From: Lutjanus erythropterus
Taxonomy: Eukaryota; Chordata; Actinopteri; Lutjaniformes; Lutjanidae
NCBI GenBank assembly: GCA_020091685.1
Contig: CM034613.1
Span: 1,640,345-1,704,344, forward strand
DNA: 64,000 nucleotides
Direction of reading: 5' to 3'
A program made the translations under genes and the position numbers. The notes under the pieces are model-generated. The model ran no database searches and was not told the DNA's origin. It saw only the letters and a program-made list of their open reading frames with translations. How positions within the stretch are numbered: the first letter of the stretch is position 1; each line of letters begins with the position of its first letter. Below are positions 11,125 to 21,603 of the stretch, piece by piece.

Positions 11125-11896
11125 TGCTCCTCGCTAGTCCAGCAAACATGCTCCAGAAAAGTCCCTTTCCATCAACAACACCTTGAGGAATGATGAAGTG
11201 CCAGCCTTTATGGTCACGGTTAATAGTCACAGTGGTACTCCTGTGGTGCTATGATGGGTATGTGTGATCCATCAGCCTCCACCTGTTCTCATTTCTCTGA
11301 ACTTCTCCTCATCTGGGCAACAAATTTGTTCCAGCACTAACAGCGTCTGTGCTGCAGCACAGAACTCCTGCACACACTGGCACACTGTCATTATGCTCAC
11401 TCCAAATACATGTCCAATACCTCTTTTGTCTGAGATGGTAGCAAGCTTCATCATGTCCTGTCTCTCCATAACCAGAGTTTGCAGCTTGTTACACAAGAAG
11501 AGAAATATTTCTTCAGACATCCTGAAGTTCTGCATCCACCGAGCATTTGTGAAGCCGGGAATAATCACATCCCACCAATCGGAAGCATAGTTGAACACCC
11601 ACACAGATGGTCTGTGGCAGCAACTTTGCAAACAGTGAAAGATCTGCAACACATATACACAGTATACACATTTTAATACCTAATGGCGATAACTACACAT
11701 CATTAAAACGTTTTAGTACATATGGCAACTTTCGTTAGCCACCGTTAGCTTACCCTCGTATGTCATCTCCGAGCAACCTGCATCCTCGTCATCAGTGTTG
11801 AACTGCTGTAAGAGTTCCTAAACTGTCCTGTAATTTTCAACAGTGTCTCGTCACTGCCTGTAGCCTTCTCTGGAACAAAGCTGGTCTCTTTGCCAT
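11125..11896 (-). pseudogene. Harbinger (HARBI1/ALP1-like) transposase, partial, with intron
   Basis: This is a remnant of a PIF/Harbinger DDE nuclease or one of its domesticated relatives. The main exon (minus, 11643 down to about 11125) reads WWDVIIPGFTNARWMQNFRM, a predicted HTH stretch (FGVSIMTVCQCVQEFC) and, after a one-base frameshift near 11275, a segment with DGSHIPIIAP that carries the first catalytic Asp, then KGWHFIIPQGVVDGKGLFW. It stops where a family 4 repeat begins, so the rest of the catalytic core is lost. About 20 residues seem missing before FGVS. An acceptor (tgtgttgcag, AG at 11644-11645) and donor (gaggGTAAGC, GT at 11752-11753) bound a 110-bp intron. The upstream exon is poorly conserved; its ATG at 11894-11896 is tentative and is followed by an in-frame stop. 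Confidence 0.8.
11644..11753 (-). other. Probable intron of the Harbinger remnant
   Basis: GTAAGC donor and a tttgcag-like acceptor face each other 110 bp apart on the minus strand, in the position where fish HARBI1-like genes often have a short first intron. The sequence between is AT-rich without ORF. Splicing is inferred, not shown. Confidence 0.55.
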
Positions 11897-12154
11897 GACA
11901 AAAAGTACACCATTGCCTTGATGTTCTCCATCGTTCCTGTGTTTGGTATTTGTGTCATCATGATTTAGGTCATCAGTACTGCCGTACTGTGAAGACTGAC
12001 AACAGTCAACAATAAATAATCCTCTTATTACGAATAAACCTGCCTTCTGCATGAACTGACTGTACCTGAATAGGGGAGGCCAACCCTGCTGTTATTTTAA
12101 CATCTGTCATAATGGTGGTACTTGGAGAGCCTAATATTTTCTATGGTGGTACAT

Positions 12155-12600
12155 GGTGTCAAGGCAGCTGGATTCACAAGATTATGGGAGAATCAATTTT
12201 GCCTGGCTTCAAGTTATCCTTTTGTGTCCACACCAAAAGTGGTGCAGCCTGGGAGCCCAGCATCCTGGGAGGGACTACTGGCAGCTATGGGTGTGGTTTT
12301 AGGTGTGAAGACAGCAAGAAGCGTCCATGGACTCATCTCGAACAAACAATGGTGGATCCTGAAGAGGTTAGCGTAGATACTGTGATAGCATCAGTCATAT
12401 CAGAACTGAGGAGCATTTCTTCATTGAAAGAAGAGCAAAGAACAACACTGAAGGCCTGAAGGCCTTTCAAGTTAGCCCATGTTAGATGTGATAGATGTAA
12501 CACCTGCCAAGTGTCCTTTTTTTGTAAGTGCTTGCCCTTTTCCAAACCGTTTCTAAGGACGATTTCTGTGTAACAAACCATCTGGTGTGTCAGATTAATG
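12155..12600 (+). mobile_element. Helicase-leader repeat family, copy A
   Basis: First of four copies (others 25042-25440 plus, 30826-31228 minus, 62476-62900 minus). Shared blocks in order: aaggcagctggattcacaag, ctggcttcaagttatcc, a ggtgtggttttaggtgtgaa-type block, actcatctcgaacaaacaat, a short reading frame, then ttgcccttttccaaac and aacaaaccatctggtgtgtc. The copy looks like a non-autonomous derivative that keeps the leader, the first codons and the 3' end of a larger element. No clear TIR or target duplication was found, so the class is open. Confidence 0.8.
12349..12459 (+). pseudogene. N-terminal stub of helicase-like ORF (copy A)
   Basis: An ATG in the context aacaaacaATGG opens a 36-residue frame containing EEVSVDTVIASVISEL and SSLKEEQRTTLKA, then a TGA at 12457. 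The same frame recurs in copies B, C and D. SLKEEQ followed by LKA resembles the Q-motif region that precedes motif I in RecQ-like superfamily 2 helicases, and copy D continues into a PTDFGK segment. In this copy the frame ends before motif I. Family knowledge suggests the full protein is an ATP-dependent helicase. That is an inference from a short match. Confidence 0.6.
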
Positions 12601-12770
12601 TAGTGTAAAACTTTTGAGAAATGCTGTTCTACAGCACTGACTTTGATGGTACATCAAACATAACACTAGAGGGGTACGTACAACATCACAGTCTGAAACA
12701 CAGGGGCACTGACCAAGCTGGAGTGACAACAGACTATACTTTGAAGCCTGTGAAATAAAGCATAAGATGA
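12600..12770 (-). repeat. Dispersed repeat family 3, copy 2
   Basis: Read on the minus strand it contains cagcttggtcagtgcccctg, gtacgtacccctctagtgtt and atgtttgatgtac. These blocks match 29461-29570 in order. Confidence 0.7.
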
Positions 12771-13030
12771 AGACATTGTTGACAGAGAAAAACATTGTAC
12801 AGAAAAATATGGTAACCCTGAAAAACAAATGCAAATTCACTGATTAATGGCTTAGCATTAATCATCTGCCAATACCAACTTCTCGACATTAGCAAAGATG
12901 GAGGTAGAACAACTTTGGTGCTTTTATCAAGATAGAGAGAAAATGACAAAAACATATGACAGCAAAGACTGGGGACTTTTTGAAATTTCCCTCATTCATC
13001 TACTTTGAAAATATGCATGACTGCAGCCAT
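12771..13030. other. Non-coding, nothing recognised
   Basis: Short overlapping minus-strand ORFs have no recognisable content. Confidence 0.45.
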
Positions 13031-13320
13031 ACATCTATATGCTATGTCTTCGGCTTTCTGAAGGCAGCCCTGCATGGGGTCTGGGAATGTGGAATGTGCG
13101 ATGGGAGGGTGGGAGCTGGAAGATGAAACAGAATGTTGGTCCACTGGAAATCACCGAAGGGGGCCGGTGGGCTGGTTCAGGGCATCTGCAGACCCTCAGG
13201 GTGGAGCTCAGCCCAGGAGACCGACTGCAGCCGACCCCGGCCGTGATAAGGAAAGCTCGTCTAATGTGAGCCTTGTTCTCAATACATCGTATAAATGCTG
13301 ATAAGTGAAATCTGGAGGCA
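13031..13320. other. GC-rich, conserved-looking block (candidate)
   Basis: This is an island of higher GC and unique-looking sequence between repeat-rich AT tracts. It is open in three frames (13039-13269, 13074-13301 plus; 13035-13346 minus), which reflects low stop density rather than coding. It may be a conserved regulatory element. Confidence 0.3.
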
Positions 13321-14010
13321 AACGGTTGGAACAAGGTAATTTCCACACTCTGCCATTAACCTCAAAGTAAACAAGATGAAGGGCTGATAAACAGGCATCC
13401 TCTGATCAGGCAATTTACTGGCCACAGTTCTGTAACTTTATCACAATCATGACCTTAAATCAAGCAAACTGATGTACTGTACAGCTAAGATAAGGAATAA
13501 GTATGAGGGTTTGACATTAAGAAGGACATTTAATAGAAGAATATCTGGTTTCACATAAAACTTCAAACTATTAACTTTGTTCATCTGCAGACAATCCAGA
13601 AAACACTACAATCAAGAGCCACTCACATACTGGCTGGTAATTGATGAGTGGCTCTGATTCTGATGCCCTCTGTACTTCTATACCTGCTCTGGATGGCTCC
13701 GGGACTAAGATCACTCTAATCCTCTTCATTTGGCCTGTCTGCGTACAAAGACGGAGACTATAAGGACTTGGTTACATCAGCGTTAAGAACTGAGAAATTT
13801 GAGACTGAAATCAGTTTCTTTCAGTGAACTGGCTCACAGGTGTGAAGTAAGTTTGCAACTTGTGACGTGTGACTCAAAAATTACAGAGATAAACAATAAT
13901 GCTAGCACTGTGGAAGTTAATGGGCAAATGGGATGTCTCATGTAGTTGTCCAATCAGGTAAGAGAAAAATAAATGTGGCTGTTTGGCACCTCAGTAACAC
14001 TTTTAAATAT
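13321..14010. other. Non-coding, nothing firm
   Basis: A segment at 13590-13750 with inverted pieces (gccactcacatactggctgg; gatgagtggctctgattctg) may be an old repeat fragment. It is otherwise unremarkable. Confidence 0.4.
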
Positions 14011-14513
14011 GGTACATAAAAACTGAGCTGTTGAGGAACAAATGAAGAACTATGTTAGTTAACCATTAATTAATGAGTAATCCCTAATTAAATTTTATAG
14101 AGTTGCTAATGCTGAGTTAATAACAAATAAGTGAAGAACAAAGCAGGTATCACTTGATAATTGATGAAGTACTTCCCCAAATGATTCCTGATGTAGGACT
14201 GTACAGTAGATTATGCTGAGTTTCTAGAGAACAGAGTGGGAGATCCATTATTAACAAACCATTACATAAGAGTTAATGAATATCTGTGAATTGATCATTC
14301 TGATTACTTTCCTTCCTGATTAACCTTGAACCAGCTGGTGAAGGGCACAAAACTAGCAATGACCCATTAATTACTAATTACTTAAACATTAATTACACTC
14401 TCTGTATTGAATAAAGTAAAGAGGGGTTGCTCAATAACTAATGGTTAACTAGCATGTTAGTTCCTCATTCTTCCCTCATTCATTATCTGGTAATGACTCA
14501 ACTTTTGTGTACC
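14011..14513. mobile_element. Palindromic MITE, about 500 bp
   Basis: The two ends are imperfect inverted repeats. The left end has ggtacataaaaactgagctg followed by ttgaggaacaaatgaagaac and gttagttaaccattaattaa. The right end, read on the minus strand, has gtacacaaaagttgagtcat, gaatgagggaagaatgagga and ctagttaaccattagttatt. No ORF. The arms are diverged, so the copy is old. I could not define a target duplication. Confidence 0.7.
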
Positions 14514-15660
14514 CATTACAGTGAGCAGCTCTAATCTCAAACACTGCTCAGTGGAATGATGAGCAGCCGTCTTGTTTTTGGTTTACTGTGTTCCTGTCAG
14601 AATGCTCACAGTTAGCTGTCATGACAAAGAGAAAGTTGGTCTTTTCTAAAGAGCTCCAGGAGGCTCACTCTTCTTCTTTTGTGAAGTACCTGGCGGTGAA
14701 AATGCTCATGGTGGTCATTGTGTTGAAAGGTGCACTCAGTAGGTGTGCTAAGTGCTGAAATAATTGTTGCTCCTCCTGAGGAAAACCTCTATTGTGTGTG
14801 CAGGCACTTGTACATGTGTGTGTGCACGGGTGTGCGGTGCACGTAAAGGTTCCGGTTTGTGGATTTGATCTTAGTGCTAATTTAGGAAGACCATATTTTC
14901 ATTAAACTGATGGAAATGTCATTAGCTTTGTAGTTAGGCTTTTTGGTCATAAACCCGAATGTTTTTTGGGGTCTTTTATGTCTTTAATTCATAGGACAGC
15001 TGAAGATATGACAGGAAAGGGAGAGAGATAGTGGGAGAATGACATGTAGTAAAGAGTCACACGCTGTGTTCCTCACAGAAGGAAACCAATCACAGTACCT
15101 GCTCTCAACTGGGACTGATGTAAAAGCAGAAATACATCATCCAGATGTGCTCTGTAACAAGAACAAGCAAGCTCTACCTCTTTCATTCAAACTAAACTGG
15201 TGACGGCAGGAGAAAGACTAAATTAAATCTCAAGATGTTATTATGATTAGAAAAAGAGAAATTATTCCAGGTAGGCTTTTAATGTTGGATTTTTTTATCA
15301 GGGTGAAAAATACCACATAATTAATGAAAATACTGCTCCTGAAGACAGAAAGAAATCTCAGTTATTTAACAGACTTGGAAAACAACTTACAGTTGGCTTC
15401 AATCTGCTTTTATGCAGTGATTTTAATACAATTACATCAGAAAATGACAATAACTGTCCTTTTTGTTTTTGATTGTATTTCTATGCTAAAGTTTTTATAG
15501 GTGTTTCTATAGACTTTGTGTAGCAGAGTGGTTCTACAAGCAGGTCAGTGCATCATCAGGTGGTTTCAGAGAGTTACAAGCTTCTGTAAATGCATCGTGA
15601 AAACAATACAGCAATGTACTGACAGAAAATATACTTTGTAATTTGTACTTTTGAATACTC
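14514..15660. other. Non-coding with one repeat fragment
   Basis: A fragment at about 14970-15065 (ttttatgtctttaattcata, ggacagctgaag, gagaatgacatgtagtaaag) is the 5' part of a repeat abundant in teleosts. GT-rich sequence lies near 14790-14830. Nothing else stands out. Confidence 0.5.
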
Positions 15661-15808
15661 AATTATTTTTAAAAGCAAGTACTCTAGTACTTTAACTCAA
15701 GTAAAATTTTGACTGATCAACTTTCACTTGTAGTTGAGTAATATTTGACCAGGAGTATCTATACTTTGACTCAAGTACTGGGGCTGAGTACTTTGTCCAC
15801 CACTGCAT
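15661..15808 (-). repeat. Teleost ACTCAAGTA-type dispersed repeat fragment
   Basis: Contains caagtactctagtactttaa, ttgactcaagtactgg and gagtactttgtccaccactg. This word set is typical of a widespread fish repeat, also seen flanking the composite elements at 23.9 and 45.8 kb. Orientation is arbitrary. Confidence 0.6.
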
Positions 15809-16330
15809 TTCTGTAAAAGGAGAAAAGTTTTCCAAGGGTTGAGCTACGGTGCACAAGAACTGTCTTTTAAATACCATCTGTACATAATCACATACAAGCA
15901 AACCAAAAGTAAAAGGGTTTTATGTAAAAAGTTAAAAACACATTTAAAAAGAATTTATTCTTTAGGGACCTTGACTATTTGTAGAAATTTTACAGCAATC
16001 CTCCCAGTAACTGTCAAGATGTTTTACTCCAAACCAAACACACACAGCTAATGCAGAATTTAGACATGTTAGCAACTGATCCCAGGTCAAAACCAACCCC
16101 AAGGATCTGACCTGACTGCACCCGAGTGACAGACAAGAGGTCAAAAGGAGATAATAAAATCACAAAGAGGAGACTTGGACAGAAACGTCTCTGTTCAGTC
16201 TTACAACAACAAGACTGACAGCAAGCCCAGCTTCACTGCCAGATAAGATTTAAATAGTTGTGTGAAATATGGTCCCATGTCATTGCCAACCAGTAAAACT
16301 GATCAGCCTTTGAGAGGATGTGTTTTTTAA
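15809..16330. other. Non-coding, nothing recognised
   Basis: No supported gene or repeat. Confidence 0.5.
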
Positions 16331-16740
16331 AAAGTTTTATTTATCCTTTATTTAGCAAGGAAGTGGAGATAAAAAAAAAAAATCTTCAAGGGAGTTCTGG
16401 TCAGGATGGCAGCAGTTTCACATCCTAGAAAATAACTAAAAGCAACATAAAAGAAGAGAAGCGCACAGGTCATACAGTGCAAGTCGAGGATTATGTAAAA
16501 CAGCAACATGTTTCCTTCAGGGCACTTTGTAAAAGACCTTTAAAGGTACCAAAGGAAGAGAGAGCCTCTGAGGTGAATGGTATTTTTCAGCTCATTCCAC
16601 ACTCAGGATGCATAAAAGGAAAAAGTGGTTTCACTGAGCCCTGAGTGCACCCTGGAGATTTTTAGAAGAATCCGATTAGTAGATCTACAGCTACAGCTGC
16701 TGGTATGATAGGATGAAAAGTGTTGTTATGTTAAAGGAGT
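16331..16740 (+). repeat. Interspersed repeat, probable transposon-derived
   Basis: Begins tttatttatcctttatttag followed by caagggagttctggtcagga and tggcagcag. This resembles the common teleost repeat that starts with 'tttatttaaccagg' and 'caagggagacctgg'. Class not determined here. Confidence 0.5.
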
Positions 16741-16850
16741 ATTTAAAGTAGGGTTGTTGAGGTGATCCAGCAGCACACCCCCAGTTTGGAGAAGCAGCAA
16801 GAGTTCCAGTGGAGGAAGCTGAGCAATGTGCTGCTGCGGACAGAGTCAAC

Positions 16851-17827
16851 GGGTGTGTTCGAAACCGCATACTTACCTACTACTCATACTAACTCTTTGA
16901 GTATGCAGTGTGTCTACACTGGCAGTATGCGATTTTTGAGCACGCGAGAAGTTCCCGGATGCATACTGAATTTGCCAGAAATGTTGAGCATGCATCATCA
17001 GCTTACTACTCACACTCAAATTGCCCAGGATGCAACGCGACGTGACGTCACCGCGAACAGGACAGGAGAATTACCAAACTGAGTAAGGTTAGATATAATT
17101 TTCCCTCCAATTTTTATGCTTGGAGGTATGTTATGTTAGCGATTTCTCATTGGATTTACATTTATTAAGAAAGTTTAAAAAATAAATACAACTTACATCT
17201 GACAACAAGCCCAAGTCGATAGCAACCATGATGTACCGAAGACTGCGGGCCGATCTTCGTCTCATAGCCGACAAGACTCTCCGCCAGTAAGGCATCATGA
17301 TTGGTCAAATTCCGTTAACGGGATGAGATCAGTCCAAACGGCGGTGTCAAGCAGGATATATTGCGGGTTGGTTCGCTTCTTGTTTTCAAAGTAAAAGCAC
17401 TATTTATCACCGTGGTCTTTTGGTATGAGAAAGGGAAAGGGGTGTTTTATTTTGTGAATATAACCGGAAGTGTGTTGCTCACTGCGGCTAGCTTAAATTT
17501 CGCCAAATTTGTCCGAACGAATTTGGAAACGGTTGGTATTTGGACAAATAAACGGCACACTCGGGATCTAAACGGCCACTTTCTCACCTGATTTTTAAAA
17601 AAATCTCGATAAAGTGATATATTTAAAGAGTTCAGAACTAAAGTGAAATCAGCTTCAGCCTGTCGATTTCGGCTCAGGTAGGGGCGCAATGCATTGTGGG
17701 TTATCATACAGTACGCTGTAGTGTAAACGTTTTGCATACTGTCTGATGGATTGTGTATGCAGTATGGAGTATGGACAGTATGGGTACGGAAGTATGTAGT
17801 AGTAAGTATGCGGTTTCGAACACAGCC
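16851..17827. mobile_element. Non-autonomous TIR element, 977 bp
   Basis: The left end gggtgtgttcgaaaccgcat (continuing acttac) and the right end, read on the minus strand, ggctgtgttcgaaaccgcat (continuing acttac) match over 26 bp with one mismatch. Subterminal regions carry further inverted atgcagtatg and tagtaggtaag words. The interior has no transposase; a short minus-strand open segment near 17218-17300 is not recognisable. Flanks do not show a convincing target duplication. Confidence 0.8.
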
Positions 17828-17944
17828 ATGAACAACACAGATATTAGACAAGTTGTGTTCTTCTTGAAGGGCTGAGGTTCTATTCAGAGGTATTTGCTTC
17901 TGGAGAGCTCCTTTTTTTAAAGCAAAAAGTGACTTATACAAAAA

Positions 17945-18330
17945 CACTTGAGATGGAAAAGGGCTCTCAGTAAAACCACCTGGATGGGTGGGTTCTTCAT
18001 AAAATGTTTGGAATATAAAAGGGTTCTTGTTAGAACCCCCAGCTAGGTTCTAGATAAATGCTTGGGATATAAAAGGTTTCTCATTAGAACCCCCCGATGG
18101 GTGCTTGATAAAACCCTTATAATGGAAAAGGGCTCTCAGTAGAACCCCCATGTGGGTTCTCAATAAAATATTTGGAATATAAAAGGGTTTTCAAAAGAAC
18201 CTCCATTTGGGTTCTAGATAAAATCCTTGAATTATAAAAGGGTTCTCATAGAACAACCTTGGTAGATTCTAGATAAAATGCTTGGAATATGAAAGGGTTC
18301 TCTTTAGAACCCTGTCATACCCTTTAGCAG
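17945..18330 (+). repeat. 55-bp minisatellite, about seven units
   Basis: The core aaaagggttct/aaaagggctct recurs at 17957, 18017, 18071, 18126, 18181, 18236 and 18291. From 18071 on the spacing is exactly 55 bp. Each unit also has agaacccc and ttctagataaaatgcttgga. Similar aaagggttct and ggttctagnnagaac words occur at 39660-39985. Confidence 0.9.
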
Positions 18331-18560
18331 CTTTATTTCTAATAGCGTATATTGAGTGTGTAGAAGTACCTCTAAAACTCTAAATTGTCCCTTTGAGGAA
18401 ACACTAAGGAGATGAAATGACTGAATAAAATGATATAAAGAGCTTCAACAAAGATGTTAAAAATAGTGAGTAGAGAGATAAAAGTGACATGAGAGCACAG
18501 TGTAATTAAAGGTGTGACATGTGACTGGGAGCTGTCTCACCCCGGGGTCGGGGTGTCACA
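18331..18560. other. Non-coding, nothing recognised
   Basis: Short AT-rich spacer between the minisatellite and a conserved-looking block. Confidence 0.5.
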
Positions 18561-18700
18561 CTGTAGATGGCGGGGTCACACTCGGTCTACATGGTAATTA
18601 TGCGCCGCAGGCTGAAGAGCCGGGGGTCTGATTTAATTATGCGGCTCTGGGTTTGTCAGACAGAGCTGAAACTGGCAGACAGACAGCTTTCAACTGCAAA
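18561..18700. promoter_or_regulatory. Candidate conserved non-coding element
   Basis: A unique, GC-moderate block with two homeodomain-type cores spaced about 40 bp apart: ggtaattatgcgccgcaggc and tttaattatgcggctctggg. The repeated TAATTATGCG word is striking. The ORF across it (18567-18995) shows no protein family. Enhancer function is only an inference from motif content. Confidence 0.35.
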
Positions 18701-19043
18701 TCTGCTGCCTTCAAAGACACACACTCTGTTTGACAGAGCAGTCCATGAATATCACTCACTTAGACTCACTGTGTTGTTCCACTATAATAAAGATACACAG
18801 CCGTGCATACATTGTATCAGGCAGTCCACTTCCTTGCTGAAAAGCCTCAAGATGAAAACAAGTAATTATCTCACCCACGACAAAAGATGTGCGTTACGTC
18901 ATCCCACCAAAGCAGCCTCACATGATGAGTCAGTCAATTTTGTTTTGTTTCGTTCTCACGAACTTGCTCAAATGACCCTTCACGAAGCCCCCTGAAGGGA
19001 AATTATAATAATTCCTTATTACTCATTAGTGAGAATAATTTTA

Positions 19044-19073
19044 GACACACACACACACACACACACACACACC
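19044..19073. repeat. (CA)n microsatellite
   Basis: About 14 perfect CA units. Confidence 0.97.
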
Positions 19074-19084
19074 ACACTACTTAA

Positions 19085-19320
19085 CATAAATGAAAGGTGT
19101 TTTGTGATTATGGAGGTGTGTGTGCGCCTCAGCCAAATGTGTTAAACACACCCACGCTGATAACTTCAATATTTACACTTTATTTCTGATGGAAAATATT
19201 TTCAAAGGACTTAAATCCACAATCCTGTGTGGGGAAAAAGTCTTAATATAAATGATGGTGTTTTGTGATTATGAAGACGTGTGTGCGCCTCAGAAAAATG
19301 TGCCAGTTGCTAGCTTGTGC
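19085..19320 (+). repeat. Short local duplication, 162-bp offset
   Basis: The 5' arm (from 19088) and 3' arm (from 19250) both read aaatga, ggtgttttgtgattatg, then tgtgtgcgcctcag with an aaatgtg tail. Divergence is small compared with other duplicates here. Confidence 0.75.
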
Positions 19321-19760
19321 AGACAGACCTACTGCACCACAGACTTTGTGCTTCGACCAGGTTCTACTGGTTGATTTCGGTAGGTATGGCATGTCAGCGC
19401 TGCGGTTTTGGCTCCTTCCTCCAAACATCTGCAGCCTCCACCAGTAGCGTTTCAGAAGCGTTTCAGCAGCAGGGCGTTTTGCGCCACTGATTATGTTTAC
19501 GTGTTCAGATTTTGCTAGTTTTCTTGGTCTTCGTGCTTTTACCAGGGATAAGTACACTATGAAGTTAAACATTTTTTTTTACTGTCTGGCTTTACAGTGT
19601 CTTTTATTTTGAAAATTAACCAGGTTCTCTCTACTTTTTCTGTGTTTGACTTCCTGCAGGCTCAGTCTGCTCCGTGCATGATGTGTACTCAGACAAGATG
19701 CTGTCATCTACTGTTGTAGACTTTATTTCTTGAACGTTTGCTTGGCCATTTTCAGTAATA
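19321..19760. other. Non-coding, nothing recognised
   Basis: Opposed ORFs at 19243-19572 (minus) and 19265-19447 (plus) overlap each other and match no family. Confidence 0.45.
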
Positions 19761-20246
19761 CACTGTAAAAAAAAAAAAAAAAAAAAAAAGTTGAGATGAC
19801 TTAAAATTTCAGGTGATGCACTGCAATCAGTTTTTGAGTTTTAAGCCCAACCCAAACTCTTAAGTTTGGAGATAAACTTCAAAAAGTTTTGCTGACCTTA
19901 CTTTTTTTCTTTGGATAAACTTGAATCTTTTGGTTTCAGAAATTGGTCACAGTGAGTAGTAAACCTGATTTGTCTTTTTTTTTTATTTAGTGCCTGACAA
20001 TTTTAACATTTACTTTAATTTCAGTCAATAATTTAGTCAATATTTTTTAAAAACAATGCTTTGCGTTTCTAAAATTCAAAGCTTTAAATTTATTTAAAGA
20101 AGACATGTAAATTATCTCAACAAAAGATCAGTAGTTGGTAAAATATTTTCAAAACTGAAGAACCTGAGTTGAGCTCAAAATTCAAATTTATTGCAGTCAG
20201 TTGACTTGAAATTTTAAGGTTTCTCAACGTTTTCTTTTTTACAGTG
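19761..20246. mobile_element. Tc1/mariner-type MITE, 486 bp, TA flanked
   Basis: Both ends read CACTGTAAAAAA inward and are flanked by TA (19759-19760 and 20247-20248). The inverted similarity extends about 80 bp: left has gttgagatgacttaaaattt and gcactgcaatcag, right read on minus has gttgagaaaccttaaaattt and tgactgcaat. No ORF. The left end contains a long A run, 19767-19790. A diverged relative lies at 28823-29155. Confidence 0.8.
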
Positions 20247-21600
20247 TAGAGGCCAGTGTCAGTGCACATGAATCAGTGGGTGTGTTTTGACATTTTGGGA
20301 AGGACAAAAACTGCTTGCTGTAAATAGTAAATGTCAGTTATTGTGTTGTGGGAGATGACTGGTAGACAGCAGACAGTAACACAACCCAGCTGATTATCAG
20401 AGCAACACTGTTTCAAATAAAATGTCAGTCAAGTTTATCAGATCAGTTTACAATGAATCATTCTCTTCTTTTATTCACCTACATGTCATCACTTCCATCA
20501 TTAATTCATAAGAATTTTTATCACTTCCATTTTATTGGTTATTTTTGGTTTCTCCCATACTTGTGGACACATTTATTTAAATGATAAATGTCAGTTTTGT
20601 TGAATTATGACTGATGAATGTAAGACAGGGAAATGATGTTTTCAATCATATCACCACTGTTTAAAATTAAAAATCAATCATATCACCTGATAATTTATCG
20701 CTCTGTTTTGTCATAGTCTGGCTGTGCCTCTTCCTCCTTCCTGCGGTTCTTGTCGGTTCCCTGGTTGTGTTCTGATCTCCCGGTAGTGGACCAAACAGAG
20801 GATTCAGCTGTGTTCCAAACCGTTGGGAGGAAAACATGCTCAGTTCAAAGGGAGCTGTGAAGAGTAGAGAAGAAATGAACAACGGGTCCTCACTTCACAG
20901 GAAGTTGACAGGCAAGATTACCCATCATTCACTGCGCCAAAATTAATTAATGGAGCTCTCATAGATATGTTTCTTTCTAATTGAAAATTATTAATTGTAG
21001 TCATTTAACAAAAATAAGGTTTAATAATATATAATAGTATTTAATTGAATCATTATTTTAATAGTTCTGTATTTTATAGATTTTCATGTAATTTACATGT
21101 CTTTAAATACTGTTATTGTAACATTACCAGTCATAATTATCAATGATGACATAATATAAATATAACATAATCATATGTAAATAATCAACAAAACATAATA
21201 AAATAATCTGTAAATCTGCATAATGCATTTCAGTAGTATAAAACTGTCACTGTAGCAAAAACAGCTGTAACATCTGACTCGGGATGTGAAACAGTCAGTT
21301 AGGCTGAAGCATAACAATACTTCAGTTGTGAGTCAGTAGTTTTTTAATTAGCCAACCATACATGAGGCTCTAAATGAGAACATGTAAAAAAAAAAAAAAA
21401 AAAAAAAAAACCCATAAGAACAAGCAAATAATAGTATTCAAGTAAATCACAGGCAAAGGAACAGCAACAGAGAAATCAGAGGAATCAGAAATTCACTTCC
21501 TGTTCAATAGTTCACTTCAGTCCACTGTAAAAATAAAATAGTTCAATTTGATTCAAAAACAAAATGGTTTGTTTCAGTTCAGTTGCAATAAAAGAAGAAG
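20247..21600. other. AT-rich non-coding stretch
   Basis: No supported gene. A 25-base A run lies at 21386-21410; it may mark an old retroposed tail, but no body was identified. Confidence 0.5.
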
Positions 21601-21603
21601 AAT

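Noticed and set aside
17447-17947. 166-residue minus-strand ORF
   Set aside because: It runs through the right end of the TIR element and has no recognisable domain.
17945-18330. CRISPR-like spaced repeats
   Set aside because: The units are contiguous and fully repeated, with no unique spacers. The genome is clearly vertebrate.
21386-21410. A25 run as the tail of a retrogene
   Set aside because: No retroposed body, target duplication or ORF is visible next to it.
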